A stretch of DNA of 39,809 bases from positions 1 through 39,809 of the forward strand of contig VBJD01000039.1 in NCBI GenBank assembly GCA_005887995.1, in the 5' to 3' direction. The DNA is from Chloroflexota bacterium (lineage in GTDB: Bacteria; Chloroflexota; Limnocylindria; P2-11E). Under the pieces are notes generated by a model that saw nothing but the letters and a program-made list of their open reading frames with translations, did no database searches and had not been told where the DNA came from. Position numbers and translations under genes: made by a program. Of this stretch, positions 17,754 to 27,579 are shown one piece after another. Within the stretch, counting starts at the first letter, position 1; each line of letters starts with the position of its first letter.

Positions 17754-18442
17754 CTGCGGCCCGAAATGGTGGCGATGTCGGCCTCGTTCCCGGCCGGGTC
17801 GGCGAGCGTCCACCACGACGGCGCGAACTGATCGCGCACCATGCGACCGCCCGCGGCGAGCGCCGCCTTGATGCGCGCCTCGGCCTCCTCTCGCGGCACC
17901 CAGACGCAGATGTGGATCGCGCCGAGGCCGTCCTTGCGCGGCTCCTTCATCGGCTCGAACCAGAACCCGGCCCCGCGGCCGCGCGGATCCATGAGGTCCT
18001 CGTTGGGCGTATCGGGACGGCGCTCGTAACCGAGCACCGCCTGCCAGAACGGCATCACCTGCGCGGTGTCCGTCGCGCCGGGGATGACGAGCAGGCTCTG
18101 GACCTTCGACGGGTCGGCCGCGAATTGGAGCTTCCGCGCGGCCGCCGAGATCTGACGCGCCAGCTCGACGTCGCGCGTGCTCATGCCGAAGTAGTCCTTG
18201 GTGATCGTGATCAGGCTCACGGTCACGCCGTCGCGCCGAACGTCCACGGCGACCTGAGGCTCGTCGACGCGCGGCAACGCGCTGATCGCCTGCACGAGCC
18301 GCGCGCCCTCCGCGAATGATGGGGCGCGGAAGTACGCGCATGCGCCGTCGCTGCCGACGAGGCGCCAGTCCTCCACCCCTTCCGACTCGACGAACTGCGA
18401 GGGGCTGATCTGTTCGGCCTTTGCGCTCTCCGTCAATGCCAT
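17750..18442 (-). CDS. Pterin-carbinolamine-dehydratase-like / VOC (glyoxalase-fold) fusion protein
   Basis: 230 residues in two parts. Residues 1-105 resemble pterin-4a-carbinolamine dehydratase (EGVEDWRLVG, GMSTRDVELARQISAAARKL), but the HHP catalytic motif is replaced by DEP and the THD position by ITK, so enzymatic activity is doubtful. Residues 115-230 form a VOC/glyoxalase domain (VMPFWQAVLGYERR, GAIHICVWVPREEA, WWTLADPAGNEADI). Such fusions occur in Actinobacteria and relatives with unknown substrate. The start overlaps the upstream C39-like gene by 10 bases; the stop overlaps the LMF gene. Confidence 0.85.
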   Translation of the reverse strand: MALTESAKAEQISPSQFVESEGVEDWRLVGSDGACAYFRAPSFAEGARLVQAISALPRVDEPQVAVDVRRDGVTVSLITITKDYFGMSTRDVELARQISAAARKLQFAADPSKVQSLLVIPGATDTAQVMPFWQAVLGYERRPDTPNEDLMDPRGRGAGFWFEPMKEPRKDGLGAIHICVWVPREEAEARIKAALAAGGRMVRDQFAPSWWTLADPAGNEADIATISGRS

Positions 18443-19593
18443 TTCACGCGGCCCTCCTTATCCGACGGCCAGTCGGCGTCCGCATCGTCCACGAGTATCA
18501 CGAACTGCCCGGCCCAATGTGGCACGGGATATGAGCCGTCGTTCCGATCGATCGCGAGCAGCGAACCGTCGGGCATGCGGATCGGGCTGATGTACGTGAA
18601 GCGCAGCCACCACTCGTCGCCGTACCACTCATCGAGCGCGAGCGGCTGTCCGGTCTGGAAGCCCGGCGTGCGGTACTTGTCCGGACGATGGTTCTGCGTC
18701 TCGGGGCGCATGTCGCCGCGCTGTGGATCCATGACGATGACCTGCGAGAACGCGTTCGCCGGATCGTCGTAGAACGTGCCGAACGTCCCGGTGAAACCGA
18801 CGAGCACCGGGTCGTGCTGTCCCGCGAGGCTGATGACGTGCACGGGCTTGCCGCTGCGCGCGAGCCAATAGATCGCGGACTTCGTGGCCTCCTCGCGGGT
18901 CGGCAGCCGGTAGTAGTGGTAGTTGTTCCGCGCGTCGAGCTTCTTCTGCATCGCCGCGATCGCCGCCGGATCGATGCCTGGATCGCGGCTTTTGTTGAAC
19001 GCCTGGCCCTGCTGAAGGATCTGCGTCGCGGTCAGCGGGTCGTTGTTCGTCGTGTACTTCTCAACGATCCGCACGCTGGCGGCCGCGCATGCAAGCGGAT
19101 CGCCGCGCGCGTCCTCAAATTCGGTGAACCAGGTCAGGCCGCTCAGCTTGTCGCCCATCGTCTTGAACTTGTGCTCGAACGAGAATGTGCCGCGGCTGGT
19201 CGTGAGCGCGAGGTTCGCGGTGTAATCCGTCGCGCCACGGAGCAGCCCCTGGCAGGTCATGAGGCCCTTCGTGCCCGTCGCATCGACCGACGACTCGCAC
19301 GGGAAGCCCGGATCCGGCGCGACGGCCACCTTCGCGGCCGTGATCTTCTCGCTCGCGGTCCACGCGGCGCGCATGTACCGCGCGGTCTGGGTGCAGCAGG
19401 TGTCCTGCGTGAACGTCACGTCGGGCGGCTTCGAGTTCGGCGTCGCACTCGCGCCGGGTGACGCGCCGATGCCACCTGGTGCGGCGGCACGACCGAAGAC
19501 GAAGTTGCCGATCGCGAACGCGAAGACGAGCGCGATCGCCACAAGGGTCATCTGCCCGATACGTTCGCCGCGCGTAAACATCGATCCGCCCAT
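18433..19593 (-). CDS. Membrane-anchored protein with C39-like cysteine-peptidase fold
   Basis: From the ATG at 19593 (or ATG 19581) there is a short basic start, one membrane helix (MTLVAIALVFAFAIGNFVFG) and a Pro/Ser/Ala-rich linker. A fibronectin-like or unassigned region follows, rich in paired Cys (DTCCTQTARYMRAAW). The C-terminal half resembles Peptidase_C39-like proteins: PLACAAASVRIVEKYT (candidate catalytic Cys), then GKPVHVISLAGQHDPVLVG (candidate His) and VIVMDPQRGD (candidate Asp). It is probably extracytoplasmic. Catalysis is inferred from motif order only. It is divergent from aroA with 13 bases between the two starts, and ends 10 bases inside the PCD-VOC gene. Confidence 0.7.
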   Translation of the reverse strand: MGGSMFTRGERIGQMTLVAIALVFAFAIGNFVFGRAAAPGGIGASPGASATPNSKPPDVTFTQDTCCTQTARYMRAAWTASEKITAAKVAVAPDPGFPCESSVDATGTKGLMTCQGLLRGATDYTANLALTTSRGTFSFEHKFKTMGDKLSGLTWFTEFEDARGDPLACAAASVRIVEKYTTNNDPLTATQILQQGQAFNKSRDPGIDPAAIAAMQKKLDARNNYHYYRLPTREEATKSAIYWLARSGKPVHVISLAGQHDPVLVGFTGTFGTFYDDPANAFSQVIVMDPQRGDMRPETQNHRPDKYRTPGFQTGQPLALDEWYGDEWWLRFTYISPIRMPDGSLLAIDRNDGSYPVPHWAGQFVILVDDADADWPSDKEGRVKWH

Positions 19594-19606
19594 ATCCTCG
19601 CATCCC

Positions 19607-20869
19607 GTGGATCCCCGTCCCATCACGCCGCTTCGCCGCGCCCTCGAGGACGCTCGGGTGCGTGTTCCCGCGTCGAAGAGCATCGCGAACCGCGAGCTTG
19701 TCCTCTCGGCGATCGGGTCGGGGCGTTCGCGCATCGTTGTCGGCGACATGGATCCGGGCGACGACGTGCACGCGATGGCCGAGGCGCTCACCGCCCTCGG
19801 CCACGAGGTGCGCTGGGATGCCGGTCACATCGACGTCACGCCGCTCCAGGTCCCCTACGCGCACGCGTCGGTCGACGCGCGGGACGCGGGCACCGTCGCC
19901 CGCTTCATCTCGGCCCTTGCCGCGCTGTCCGATGCGGAGACTCGCGTGGACGGCTCGGAGCGCATGCGCGGCCGGCCGATGGCCGCCATCGCCGCCGCGC
20001 TACGGTCGCTCGGAGCGACCGTCGACGGCGAGGCCTTGCCGTTCGTGATCCACGGCCCGCTGCGCGGCGGCGAGGTGAGCGTTCCCGGCTACGAGTCCAG
20101 CCAGTTCGCGTCCGCGCTTCTGCTCGTCGCGCCGCGCATGCGGAATGGCGTCAGCCTGCGGATCAGCGGCGAGCTCGTGAGCGCGCCGTTCATCGACATG
20201 ACCGCGACTGCGCTCGAGGGCCGAGGCGTGCGCGTCGAACGCGCGTCGATGCGGCACTTCGTCGTCGCGCCGCAGAAGGTGAAGGCACGATCGGTCACCA
20301 TCCCCGGTGACCTGACCGCGGCGACGTACCCCGCTGCGGCCGCGGCGATCCTCGGCGGATCGGTGACGATCGAGAACGCATCGGCGACGCACCACGTCGG
20401 CGGACAGGGCGACGCGCGCTTCTTCGACCTCATCGCCGAGATGGGCTGCGAGGTGTCGGGCGGGTCACGCGCGATCACCGTCCGTCGACGAGGCGCGCTC
20501 TCGGGTGTCGTCGCGAACGTCGCGGACTGCTCCGACGTCTTCCCCACTCTCGCGGTCATCGCCACGCAGGCCGCGACCCCGACCGAACTCGACGGCCTCG
20601 CCCACACGCGTCGACAGGAGTCCGATCGCCTCCGCGCGGTGGCCGCGGCCATCACGGCACTTGGCGGCCGCGCGCGCGCCTTCGCCGACGGCATCCGGAT
20701 CGAACCTGCGCCCCTGCACGACGGGGTCGTCGATGCGCAGGGCGATCACCGCATCGCGATGGCCTTCTCGGTGCTCGGCCTGCTCGTGCCTGGTGTCGCG
20801 ATCGCGGGCTGGCAGTCGGTCGCGAAGACCTTCCCGTCGTTCTACGAGATGCTGCGGTCCCTCCGCTGA
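19607..20869 (+). CDS. aroA: 3-phosphoshikimate 1-carboxyvinyltransferase (EPSP synthase)
   Basis: Sixth step of the shikimate pathway: transfers the enolpyruvyl group of PEP to shikimate 3-phosphate. From the GTG at 19607 the protein has 420 residues. Conserved sites: PASKSIANRELVLSAI (substrate Lys-Ser), DAGTVARFISALAAL, DGSERMRGRPM, SSQFASALLL, VADCSDVFPTLAVIA and HTRRQESDRLRAVA (DExxR-like active-site region) and GDHRIAMAFSVLG. It is convergent with tyrA, the 3' ends overlapping by 28 bases. No canonical ribosome-binding site precedes the GTG, and the divergent start is only 13 bases away, so the transcript may be leaderless. Confidence 0.95.
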   Translation: MDPRPITPLRRALEDARVRVPASKSIANRELVLSAIGSGRSRIVVGDMDPGDDVHAMAEALTALGHEVRWDAGHIDVTPLQVPYAHASVDARDAGTVARFISALAALSDAETRVDGSERMRGRPMAAIAAALRSLGATVDGEALPFVIHGPLRGGEVSVPGYESSQFASALLLVAPRMRNGVSLRISGELVSAPFIDMTATALEGRGVRVERASMRHFVVAPQKVKARSVTIPGDLTAATYPAAAAAILGGSVTIENASATHHVGGQGDARFFDLIAEMGCEVSGGSRAITVRRRGALSGVVANVADCSDVFPTLAVIATQAATPTELDGLAHTRRQESDRLRAVAAAITALGGRARAFADGIRIEPAPLHDGVVDAQGDHRIAMAFSVLGLLVPGVAIAGWQSVAKTFPSFYEMLRSLR

Positions 20870-21678
20870 TCGCGATCCATCTCTAGACGCGCGGCGCGCG
20901 CGGCGCGCAGAAAGTCGCGGAGCTGCGCCCGGTCGCGGTCGACGATCACATTGCTCAGCCACTCGAGCTGATCGGCAAGCGTCTTGGTCGCCTTCGCGAC
21001 GGTCATCGAATTCGAGAGCAGCAGGTCGAGAGCGAGCTCTTCCGGCGTCAGTGCCAGCCGCGTCGCGTCACGAAGTCCCGGCCCGGCGAACTCGAGCGGC
21101 TGCGCTGTCGCGACCATCGCCGTCGCCGCGGCCGCCGCGAGCGGCAGCCCCGACAGGTACGCGACCGCGCGATCGTGCACATCGGCGGAAACGACCGTCG
21201 CGTCGCCGCCCGCATCTCGAGCGAGGATGCCGGCCACCGCCATGGCCTGGCTGTCGCTGCTCGCCGTCGGCACGACGAGAAACAGCCGGTCGCGAAAGAG
21301 ATCCGCGCGCGCTGCCGCGAAACCGGCGTCGGTCGAACCGGCCATCGGATGCAGGCCCACGATGCGGGCGCCGCTCGCATCCTCACGCGCGAACGCGTCC
21401 ACGGGAGCGCGCACCGATGCGACATCGATGAGAACGGCGCCGTCGGCCTTCGGCGCGAGCGCGGCAAGCGTCGGCAGAACGGCGCTCATCGGCGTCGCGA
21501 CGATGACCGCGTCCGCGGGAACGAGCGCCTCGACGCGTTCAACGCCGGGGATGCCGGCGCGTGCCGCTGCCTCTCTCACGTCGCGCGCCACGTCGAAGGC
21601 GCGCACCTCATGACGCTCACGGAGGGCGAGCGCGAGCGAACCGCCGATCAGGCCGAGACCCGCGACGCCGATCCGCAT
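20842..21678 (-). CDS. tyrA: Prephenate dehydrogenase
   Basis: NAD(P)-dependent oxidative decarboxylation of prephenate to 4-hydroxyphenylpyruvate in tyrosine synthesis. The N-terminal Rossmann loop GVAGLGLIGGSLALAL, the VATPMSAV stretch, and the catalytic-site GLHPMAGSTDAG and DVHDRAVAYLSGLPL are visible. At 278 residues it has no ACT or chorismate mutase domain, so feedback control must come from elsewhere. It is the last gene of the aromatic operon, 4 bases after aroF. Confidence 0.93.
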   Translation of the reverse strand: MRIGVAGLGLIGGSLALALRERHEVRAFDVARDVREAAARAGIPGVERVEALVPADAVIVATPMSAVLPTLAALAPKADGAVLIDVASVRAPVDAFAREDASGARIVGLHPMAGSTDAGFAAARADLFRDRLFLVVPTASSDSQAMAVAGILARDAGGDATVVSADVHDRAVAYLSGLPLAAAAATAMVATAQPLEFAGPGLRDATRLALTPEELALDLLLSNSMTVAKATKTLADQLEWLSNVIVDRDRAQLRDFLRAARAARLEMDRDQRRDRSIS

Positions 21679-21682
21679 CGCG

Positions 21683-22717
21683 CTATGCGCGCGCGGCGTC
21701 GGCGACGGGACGGCCGACCGCTCGTGCGACGGCCGCGACCTGGGTCATCGCGGCGGCGAAGTTCTCGAACGTCAGCGACTGGAAGCCGTCAGAGAGCGCG
21801 TGGTCAGGGCTCGGGTGCACCTCGATGAGCAGGCCGTCCGCCCCCGCCGCGACGGCAGCCAGCGCGATCGGGGCGACGAGGTACCACTTCCCGGTGCCGT
21901 GCGATGGGTCGCCGATCACCGGCAGATGCGTGAGGCGTTTGAGGAGCGGGATCGCGTTCACGTCGAAGGTGTTGCGCGTGTACCTCTCGAACGTGCGGAT
22001 CCCGCGCTCGCAGAGGATGACGTTCCGGTTTCCGCGCGCGAGAACGTACTCGGCCGACAGGAGGAACTCCTCGACGGTCGCGGACATTCCTCGCTTGAGG
22101 AGGACCGGCTTCGGCTGTTCGCCGACGGCATCCAGCAGTGCGTAGTTCTGCATGTTCCGCGCGCCGATCTGCAGGCAGTCGGCCACCCGCGCGACGGCCT
22201 CGACATCGCCAGGCGAGAGCACCTCGGTGCAGATGGCGAGGCCCGTATCTGCGCGCGCTTCCGCGAGGATCTCGAGGCCGTCGAGCCCGAGCCCGCGGAA
22301 TGCGTACGGCGAGGAGCGCGGCTTGAATGCACCGCCGCGGAGCACGGTCGCGCCGGCCGCGCGGACCGCGCGCGCAGTGGCCAGCGTCTGCTCGCGGGAT
22401 TCGATGGAGCACGGTCCGGCCATGACGGCGAGTGGCGCGCCGCCGCCAACGGGAACGCCGTCGACAGAGACCACCGTGTCCTCGGCGATCACCTCGCGCG
22501 ATGCGAGCTTGAACGGCCGACTCACCGGCACGACCTCCGCGACGCCCGGGAGCGACTCGACCGCCTCGGCCGCGGCACGCGAGGTCGACCCGAACGTACC
22601 GATGGCGACGCGCTCCGCGCCCGGCAGTGGCACCGGCTTGATGCCGAACTCCTCGATGCGCGCGATGACCGCGTCGATCTCCTTCTGCGTCGCGCCGCGC
22701 TTCATGACGACGAGCAC
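21683..22717 (-). CDS. aroF: 3-deoxy-7-phosphoheptulonate (DAHP) synthase, class I-beta
   Basis: First committed step of the shikimate pathway: PEP plus erythrose 4-phosphate. From the GTG at 22717, which shares a base with the aroH stop (TAGTG) after an AAGGAG site, the protein has 344 residues. An N-terminal ferredoxin-like domain (about 1-75, [20 protein letters not shown]) matches the regulatory domain of the Thermotoga maritima enzyme. The barrel carries [48 protein letters not shown] and [10 protein letters not shown]. Feedback inhibition by aromatic amino acids through the extra domain is likely by homology. It couples shikimate entry to the trp operon. Confidence 0.94.
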   Translation of the reverse strand: MLVVMKRGATQKEIDAVIARIEEFGIKPVPLPGAERVAIGTFGSTSRAAAEAVESLPGVAEVVPVSRPFKLASREVIAEDTVVSVDGVPVGGGAPLAVMAGPCSIESREQTLATARAVRAAGATVLRGGAFKPRSSPYAFRGLGLDGLEILAEARADTGLAICTEVLSPGDVEAVARVADCLQIGARNMQNYALLDAVGEQPKPVLLKRGMSATVEEFLLSAEYVLARGNRNVILCERGIRTFERYTRNTFDVNAIPLLKRLTHLPVIGDPSHGTGKWYLVAPIALAAVAAGADGLLIEVHPSPDHALSDGFQSLTFENFAAAMTQVAAVARAVGRPVADAARA

Positions 22718-23115
22718 TATGCCTTCTCCTTCGCATCGCCCGGCGTCTCGACCGCCCATGCCGGCCGCAGCGAACGCGCACCGTGCAGGAACGCGTGGCG
22801 CACCTCGCGCTGCGAACGGTTCGTGTTCCATGCGATGAGGACGCGCACGCACTTGCCGAGCGCGCCCGGGACCGGGATCTCCTGCCCACAGATGAGCGGG
22901 ACGTCGCTCCATCCCATGCCCGCGCGCGCGGCGTCGGCGGGAAACGCCGCATCGAGGTCGGGCGTCACCGTGAACCAGATATAGCCGATGTCCTCGGGCT
23001 TGAGACCGTTGATGTCCATGAGAACTCGGAGCAGCTCGAGCGTGCCGTCGACGATCGCGCGGGCGTCATTCGCGCGCACCGTCGTCGCGCCGCGGATGCC
23101 GCGGACGGCGCTCAC
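22717..23115 (-). CDS. aroH: Chorismate mutase, AroH type
   Basis: Converts chorismate to prephenate with the trimeric AroH fold seen in Bacillus subtilis. The 132-residue protein starts at GTG 23115, overlapping the trpA stop as GTGA. Family motifs: [14 protein letters not shown] at the N-terminus, [20 protein letters not shown] (including Glu and Phe of the active site) and the basic [11 protein letters not shown] with the active-site Arg. It sits between trpA and aroF, so chorismate is directed to tryptophan or to prephenate by one transcript. Confidence 0.92.
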   Translation of the reverse strand: MSAVRGIRGATTVRANDARAIVDGTLELLRVLMDINGLKPEDIGYIWFTVTPDLDAAFPADAARAGMGWSDVPLICGQEIPVPGALGKCVRVLIAWNTNRSQREVRHAFLHGARSLRPAWAVETPGDAKEKA

Positions 23116-23930
23116 GAGCGACCCGCTTCGACCAGCGATCGCACGAAATCGCGGAGCGCGGTCGCCCGGTCCGGTACGGCGGCGCGGCCGATGACGTCGA
23201 GCACCGCGCTCCCCACGGCCACGCCGTCCGCGACGCCGCGCAGCGCCGCAACATGCGTGGGTGTCGCGATGCCGAACCCGACCGCGACGGGAAGCGTCGT
23301 GTGCCGTCGCACGCGCGCGACTAGGTCGCCCACGTCCGGGCCGAGGCGATCGCGCGCGCCTGTGACGCCGGTCAGCGAGACGCAGTAGACGAAGCCGCGC
23401 GCCGAGGGCAGCAGCCGCGCCAGCCGCTCGTCCGGCGTCGTCGGCGCGTAGAGGTCGACGCGCACCAGACCCGACGGCGCGAAGGAGCGATCGAGCTCCG
23501 CGCTCTCCTCGGCGGGCATGTCGGGCACGATCACCCCGGCGATGCCCGCGGCGCGCAGGTCGGACGCGAGCCGCTCGTAGCCGCGGCGGTAGAAGGGATT
23601 CGTGTATCCCATGAGCTGCACCGCGGCGTCGCGCTCGCGCACCAGGTCGGCACCTTCGCGGATGCAGTCGTCGAGCGTCACGCCGTTGCGCAGCGCTGTC
23701 TCGCTCGCGCGCTGGACGGTGCTGCCGTCGGCGAGTGGATCGCTGAACGGCACGCCGAGCTCGACGATGTCCGTGCCGCCGTCGAGCGCGGCGCGGAGCA
23801 GCGGCGCGGTCGCGTCGCGATCCGGATAGCCAACGGTGAGATAGACCACGACGGCGAGACGCCGTTCGGCGCGCGCTTTGGCGAACGCGCGCTCGAGACG
23901 GACCTTGCCATCGACGGTCAGCGTCGCCAT
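23112..23930 (-). CDS. trpA: Tryptophan synthase alpha subunit
   Basis: Cleaves indole-3-glycerol phosphate to indole for the beta subunit. The (beta/alpha)8 barrel shows VELGVPFSDPLADGSTVQRA, containing the catalytic Glu and the conserved DPLADG loop, QLMGYTNPFYRRG, and VSLTGVTGAR with VGFGIATP (phosphate site). From ATG 23930, which shares a base with the trpB stop (TGATG), the length is 272 residues, normal. It overlaps aroH by 4 bases. Confidence 0.96.
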   Translation of the reverse strand: MATLTVDGKVRLERAFAKARAERRLAVVVYLTVGYPDRDATAPLLRAALDGGTDIVELGVPFSDPLADGSTVQRASETALRNGVTLDDCIREGADLVRERDAAVQLMGYTNPFYRRGYERLASDLRAAGIAGVIVPDMPAEESAELDRSFAPSGLVRVDLYAPTTPDERLARLLPSARGFVYCVSLTGVTGARDRLGPDVGDLVARVRRHTTLPVAVGFGIATPTHVAALRGVADGVAVGSAVLDVIGRAAVPDRATALRDFVRSLVEAGRS

Positions 23931-25102
23931 CAGGCGAGACGCTCCATGACCGTGTCGAGGTCCTTGTCGCCGCGCCCCGAGAGGCACACGAGGACGTCCG
24001 TGTCCGCTCCGTGGTCGTCACGGATGTGCGGGAGATCGGCGATCGCGTGGGCGGGCTCGAGCGCGGGGATGATGCCCTCCGTTCGCGACAGCAGCTGGAA
24101 GCCCTCGAGCGCCTCGACGTCGGTGCGCGAGACGTAGCGCACGCGACCCGTCTCGTGCAGGTATGCGTGCTCGGGACCGACGCCGGGATAGTCGAGGCCC
24201 GCGGAGACCGAGTGCGTTTCGCGTATCTGACCGTCGTCGGTCTGCAGCACCAGGCTGCGGGCTCCGTGCAGCACGCCCTCGCGTCCGCCGACGATCGACG
24301 CGGCGTGCTTGCCGCTCTCGATGCCAAGGCCGCCCGCCTCGACCCCGCGCAGCTTCACGTCGCGATCCGCGATGAACCCGCTGAAGATCCCCATCGCGTT
24401 CGAGCCACCGCCGACGCACGCGACGACGACATCGGGGAGCTTCCCGACGCGTTCGACATGCTGCGCGCGCGCCTCGCGTCCGATGACCGACTGGAAATCG
24501 CGGACCATCGCCGGATACGGATGCGGCCCAACCACGGAGCCGAGCAGGTAGTACGTCGTGCGCACGTTGGTCACCCAGTCCCGGATCGCCTCGTTGATCG
24601 CGTCCTTCAGCGTGCGGCTGCCGGCATCGACCTCGCGGACCTCTGCGCCGAGCAGCTTCATCCGGAAGACGTTCGGATGCTGGCGACGCACGTCCTCGGT
24701 GCCCATGTAGACGATGCACTCGAGACCGAGCAGCGCGCACGCGGCCGCCGCCGCGACGCCGTGCTGACCCGCTCCGGTCTCGGCGACGATGCGATGCTTC
24801 CCCATCCGCTTCGCGAGGAGCGCCTGGCCGAGCGCGTTGTTGATCTTGTGCGCGCCTGTGTGTGCGAGATCCTCGCGCTTGAGTGTTACGCGGCGCAGGC
24901 CGACCTCGCGCGCGAGCCGTGACGCGTCGGTGAGCGGTGTCGGACGGCCGACCCATTCGCGCAGAAGTCGGTCGAACTCCTGCGTGAACGCCTCGTCGCG
25001 GCGCGCGTCATCGAACGCGCGCTCGAGCTCGCCGACGGCAGGCATGAGCGTCTCGGGTAGGTACTGCCCGCCGAATCGTCCGTAGCGACCCGTCGTACTC
25101 AC
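23930..25102 (-). CDS. trpB: Tryptophan synthase beta subunit
   Basis: PLP enzyme joining indole and serine. From the GTG at 25102 (GTGA overlap with the trpC stop) the protein has 390 residues and begins with the usual [18 protein letters not shown]. The PLP lysine lies in [20 protein letters not shown], the GAGQHGVA glycine-rich loop follows, and the phosphate-binding [10 protein letters not shown] appears near residue 230. The C-terminus ends with [10 protein letters not shown]. It is the TrpB1 type that partners TrpA. Alternative upstream starts run into trpC and are unnecessary. Confidence 0.96.
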   Translation of the reverse strand: MSTTGRYGRFGGQYLPETLMPAVGELERAFDDARRDEAFTQEFDRLLREWVGRPTPLTDASRLAREVGLRRVTLKREDLAHTGAHKINNALGQALLAKRMGKHRIVAETGAGQHGVAAAAACALLGLECIVYMGTEDVRRQHPNVFRMKLLGAEVREVDAGSRTLKDAINEAIRDWVTNVRTTYYLLGSVVGPHPYPAMVRDFQSVIGREARAQHVERVGKLPDVVVACVGGGSNAMGIFSGFIADRDVKLRGVEAGGLGIESGKHAASIVGGREGVLHGARSLVLQTDDGQIRETHSVSAGLDYPGVGPEHAYLHETGRVRYVSRTDVEALEGFQLLSRTEGIIPALEPAHAIADLPHIRDDHGADTDVLVCLSGRGDKDLDTVMERLA

Positions 25103-25983
25103 CGGCGCAGGACCACCACCGACGGACGGGGACCGCGCGGTATTGCTGCGAGCTCGCTCACCAGACGCGTCGAGTCGAGTTCGCGCATGAGCGCGGTGCC
25201 GACGAGGACCGCATCGACGCGCGCGGGCAGAAGCCTCGCGTCGTCGGCGCTGCTGATGCCCGACTCCGCGACGAGGAGCTGGCCGTCCTTGGCGAAGGTG
25301 TGAAGCTGACGAACGCGACCGATGTCGATCTCCTGCGGATTCCGCAGGTTGCGCGCGTTCACGCCCACGGTCAGCGCTCCGCACTCGACCGCGCGCCCGA
25401 ACGCGACTGCCTCGTGCGCCTCGACGAGCGTACCCATCGATAGCTCCGAGGCGGCGCGGCGAAATCGCCGGATCTGCTCATCCGTGAGGATCTCGGCGAT
25501 GAGGAGGACGGCGTCGGCGCCGGCGGCACGCGCTTCGAGGATCTGGTACTCATCGATGACGACATCCTTCGCGAGGATCGGAAGCAGCGTGGCTTCACGG
25601 ATACGGCGCAGGTCGTCGAGCGAACCGCCCCAGAACACCGGCTCTACGAGCACGGAGATCGCCGCCGCGCCGCCCGCGGTGTACTGGAGCGCCTGACCCG
25701 CCACATCGAGCGACGCCGCCGCGAGACGCCCGAGCGCGGGAGACACGCGCTTGACCTCGGCGATTACCGCCAACTTCCCTCGCTGACGCGCGACACGGAT
25801 GGCGTGATCGAAGGCGTTCGCTACGCCGCCCATCGCGACGCGTCCGCGGATCGATGGGATGTGCGTGCGCGTCCACGCGTTGTGCGGCAAGTCCGCGAGC
25901 AGCTGCTCGACTGGGCGGGCGCGCTTTGCCTGTGTCACGTACTCGCGCCGTCGCGCGACGACCTGTTCCAGGAAGTCGGTCAT
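25099..25983 (-). CDS. trpC: Indole-3-glycerol phosphate synthase
   Basis: Ring closure and decarboxylation step of tryptophan synthesis. Motifs: [14 protein letters not shown] (catalytic Lys and substrate-binding Ser-Pro), [47 protein letters not shown] and VAESGIS. 294 residues, slightly long, with an N-terminal helix region. Start ATG 25983 overlaps trpD (ATGA). The usual neighbour trpF (phosphoribosylanthranilate isomerase) is absent between trpC and trpB. Confidence 0.95.
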   Translation of the reverse strand: MTDFLEQVVARRREYVTQAKRARPVEQLLADLPHNAWTRTHIPSIRGRVAMGGVANAFDHAIRVARQRGKLAVIAEVKRVSPALGRLAAASLDVAGQALQYTAGGAAAISVLVEPVFWGGSLDDLRRIREATLLPILAKDVVIDEYQILEARAAGADAVLLIAEILTDEQIRRFRRAASELSMGTLVEAHEAVAFGRAVECGALTVGVNARNLRNPQEIDIGRVRQLHTFAKDGQLLVAESGISSADDARLLPARVDAVLVGTALMRELDSTRLVSELAAIPRGPRPSVVVLRR

Positions 25984-27017
25984 GCCGTCGCCGCCTCCGC
26001 CGCACCGAGACGCTGGCTCGTCGCGACGAATTGCTCTAGCCGATCTCGCGCAGCGCCGGAGTCGATCGCCTTCGCCGCGACGGTGACGCCTTCGCGGAGC
26101 GTGCCGGCAAGACCTGCGACATAGCAGGCGGCCGCGGCATTCATCAGCACGGCCGTCCGCGCGCCGCTCTTCGCGCCGGAGAGGACGTCGCGTGCGATAC
26201 GCGCGTTCGTCGCGGCGTCCCCGCCGACGATCGCCTCCCGCGCCGTCCGTTCGAGCTTCATCTCAGCGGGCGAGATCGATCCATCGCGCACGCTATCGCC
26301 GCGCACCTCCCACGTCCGAGTCTCGGCCGACGGGCTGATCTCGTCGAGACCGTCTGTGCCGAAAACGACGAGCGCGTGGACGACGGCAAGCTCACCGAGC
26401 GCCTTCGCGAGCTTCTCGCCGATCTCGGCGCTCGCGACACCGAGCACGTACCGTCGGACACCGGCCGGGTTGGCAAGCGGCCCGAGCAGGTTGAACACGG
26501 TGCGAATCCCGAGCTCGCGCCGCACCGGCCCGGCGTGGCGCATCGCGGGGTGGAACTTCGGCGCGAACATGAACCCGATCCGCGTTTCGTCGACGCAGCG
26601 CGCCACGCCATCGGGACCGAGGTCGATCCTCACCCCGAGCGCCTCGAGCACATCAGCGCTGCCGCAGGCGCTCGATGCCGCACGGTTGCCGTGCTTCGCC
26701 ACCCGCGCACCCGCGCCCGCTGCGACGAGCGACGCGATGGTCGAGAGGTTGATGCTGTTCGATCGGTCACCTCCGGTCCCGACCACGTCGATCGCGCCAT
26801 CGGCGACCGGGACGCGCACCGCATGCGCACGCATCGCCGACGCGAATCCGGCGATCTCCTCGGGCGATTCGCCGCGCACGTGGAGCGCCGCGACGAGCCC
26901 GCCGAGCTGTGCAGGTGTCGCCTCGCCGGCCATCACCGACGTCATCGCCGCTTCCGCCTCCGCGCGCGTCAGCGTGCGTCCGCTCGCGACGATCCCCAGT
27001 GCCTCACGCGCGTCCAA
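25980..27017 (-). CDS. trpD: Anthranilate phosphoribosyltransferase
   Basis: Transfers phosphoribose from PRPP to anthranilate. The PRPP loop is VVGTGGDRSNSINLST, followed by VAKHGNRAASSACGSADVLE and NLLGPLANPAG, all diagnostic. I chose a TTG start at 27017 (L-DAREALGIVASGRTLTRAEA), which overlaps the trpG stop by 14 bases and gives 345 residues; no ATG or GTG fits in frame without reading far back into trpG. The 3' end overlaps trpC (ATGA). Confidence 0.94.
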   Translation of the reverse strand: MDAREALGIVASGRTLTRAEAEAAMTSVMAGEATPAQLGGLVAALHVRGESPEEIAGFASAMRAHAVRVPVADGAIDVVGTGGDRSNSINLSTIASLVAAGAGARVAKHGNRAASSACGSADVLEALGVRIDLGPDGVARCVDETRIGFMFAPKFHPAMRHAGPVRRELGIRTVFNLLGPLANPAGVRRYVLGVASAEIGEKLAKALGELAVVHALVVFGTDGLDEISPSAETRTWEVRGDSVRDGSISPAEMKLERTAREAIVGGDAATNARIARDVLSGAKSGARTAVLMNAAAACYVAGLAGTLREGVTVAAKAIDSGAARDRLEQFVATSQRLGAAEAATA

Positions 27018-27579
27018 CGAAGTTCTCCAGCATGCGCAGCCCATCGACGGTGAGCACCGATTCAGGATGGAACTGCACGGCTTCGAGCGGCAGCGTCGTG
27101 TGACGCAGTCCCATGACGACACCGTCGTCGGCGCGTGCCGTGACGATGAGCTCGGACGGCAGGCTCGCCTCGTCGACCATCAGCGAGTGATAGCGCGTCG
27201 CCTCCGTCGGAAGCGGTACGCCGACGAAGAGGCCCTTGCCGTCGTGCCGCACGACGCTCGTCTTGCCGTGTCGCGGCTCGGGCGCGCGCACGACGCGGGC
27301 GCCGAACGCGATCGCGGCACACTGCAGGCCGAGACAGACGCCGAGCGTCGGGATGCCCATCGCCGGCGCCTCACGCACGAGCGCCGGCGAACGGCCGGCC
27401 GCCTCGGGCCGTCCGGGGCCGGGTGAGATGACCAGGCGGTCGGGGCGCGATGCGAGCGCGGCATCGAGTTTCGGGTCGTCGGCGCGGATGACGTCGACAG
27501 TCGCGCCGAGCGAGGACATCGCCTGCGCGAGGTTGTAGGTGAAGGAGTCGTAGTTGTCGACGAGCAGCACGCGCGTCAT
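27004..27579 (-). CDS. trpG: Anthranilate synthase glutamine amidotransferase subunit
   Basis: Class I glutamine amidotransferase that supplies ammonia to TrpE. 191 residues from ATG 27579, overlapping the trpE stop as ATGA. Motifs: LLVDNYDSFTYNLAQ, ISPGPGRPEAAG, the nucleophile in GVCLGLQ, and the His-Glu pair in FHPESVLT. In many bacteria the same subunit also serves folate synthesis (PabA); whether a separate pabA exists cannot be seen here. Confidence 0.95.
   Translation of the reverse strand: MTRVLLVDNYDSFTYNLAQAMSSLGATVDVIRADDPKLDAALASRPDRLVISPGPGRPEAAGRSPALVREAPAMGIPTLGVCLGLQCAAIAFGARVVRAPEPRHGKTSVVRHDGKGLFVGVPLPTEATRYHSLMVDEASLPSELIVTARADDGVVMGLRHTTLPLEAVQFHPESVLTVDGLRMLENFVGRA

Noticed and set aside
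22717-24327. 536-residue minus-strand frame running through trpA/trpB into aroH
   Set aside because: Only its last 132 codons (from 23115) are aroH; the upstream part is an out-of-frame reading of trpB and trpA.
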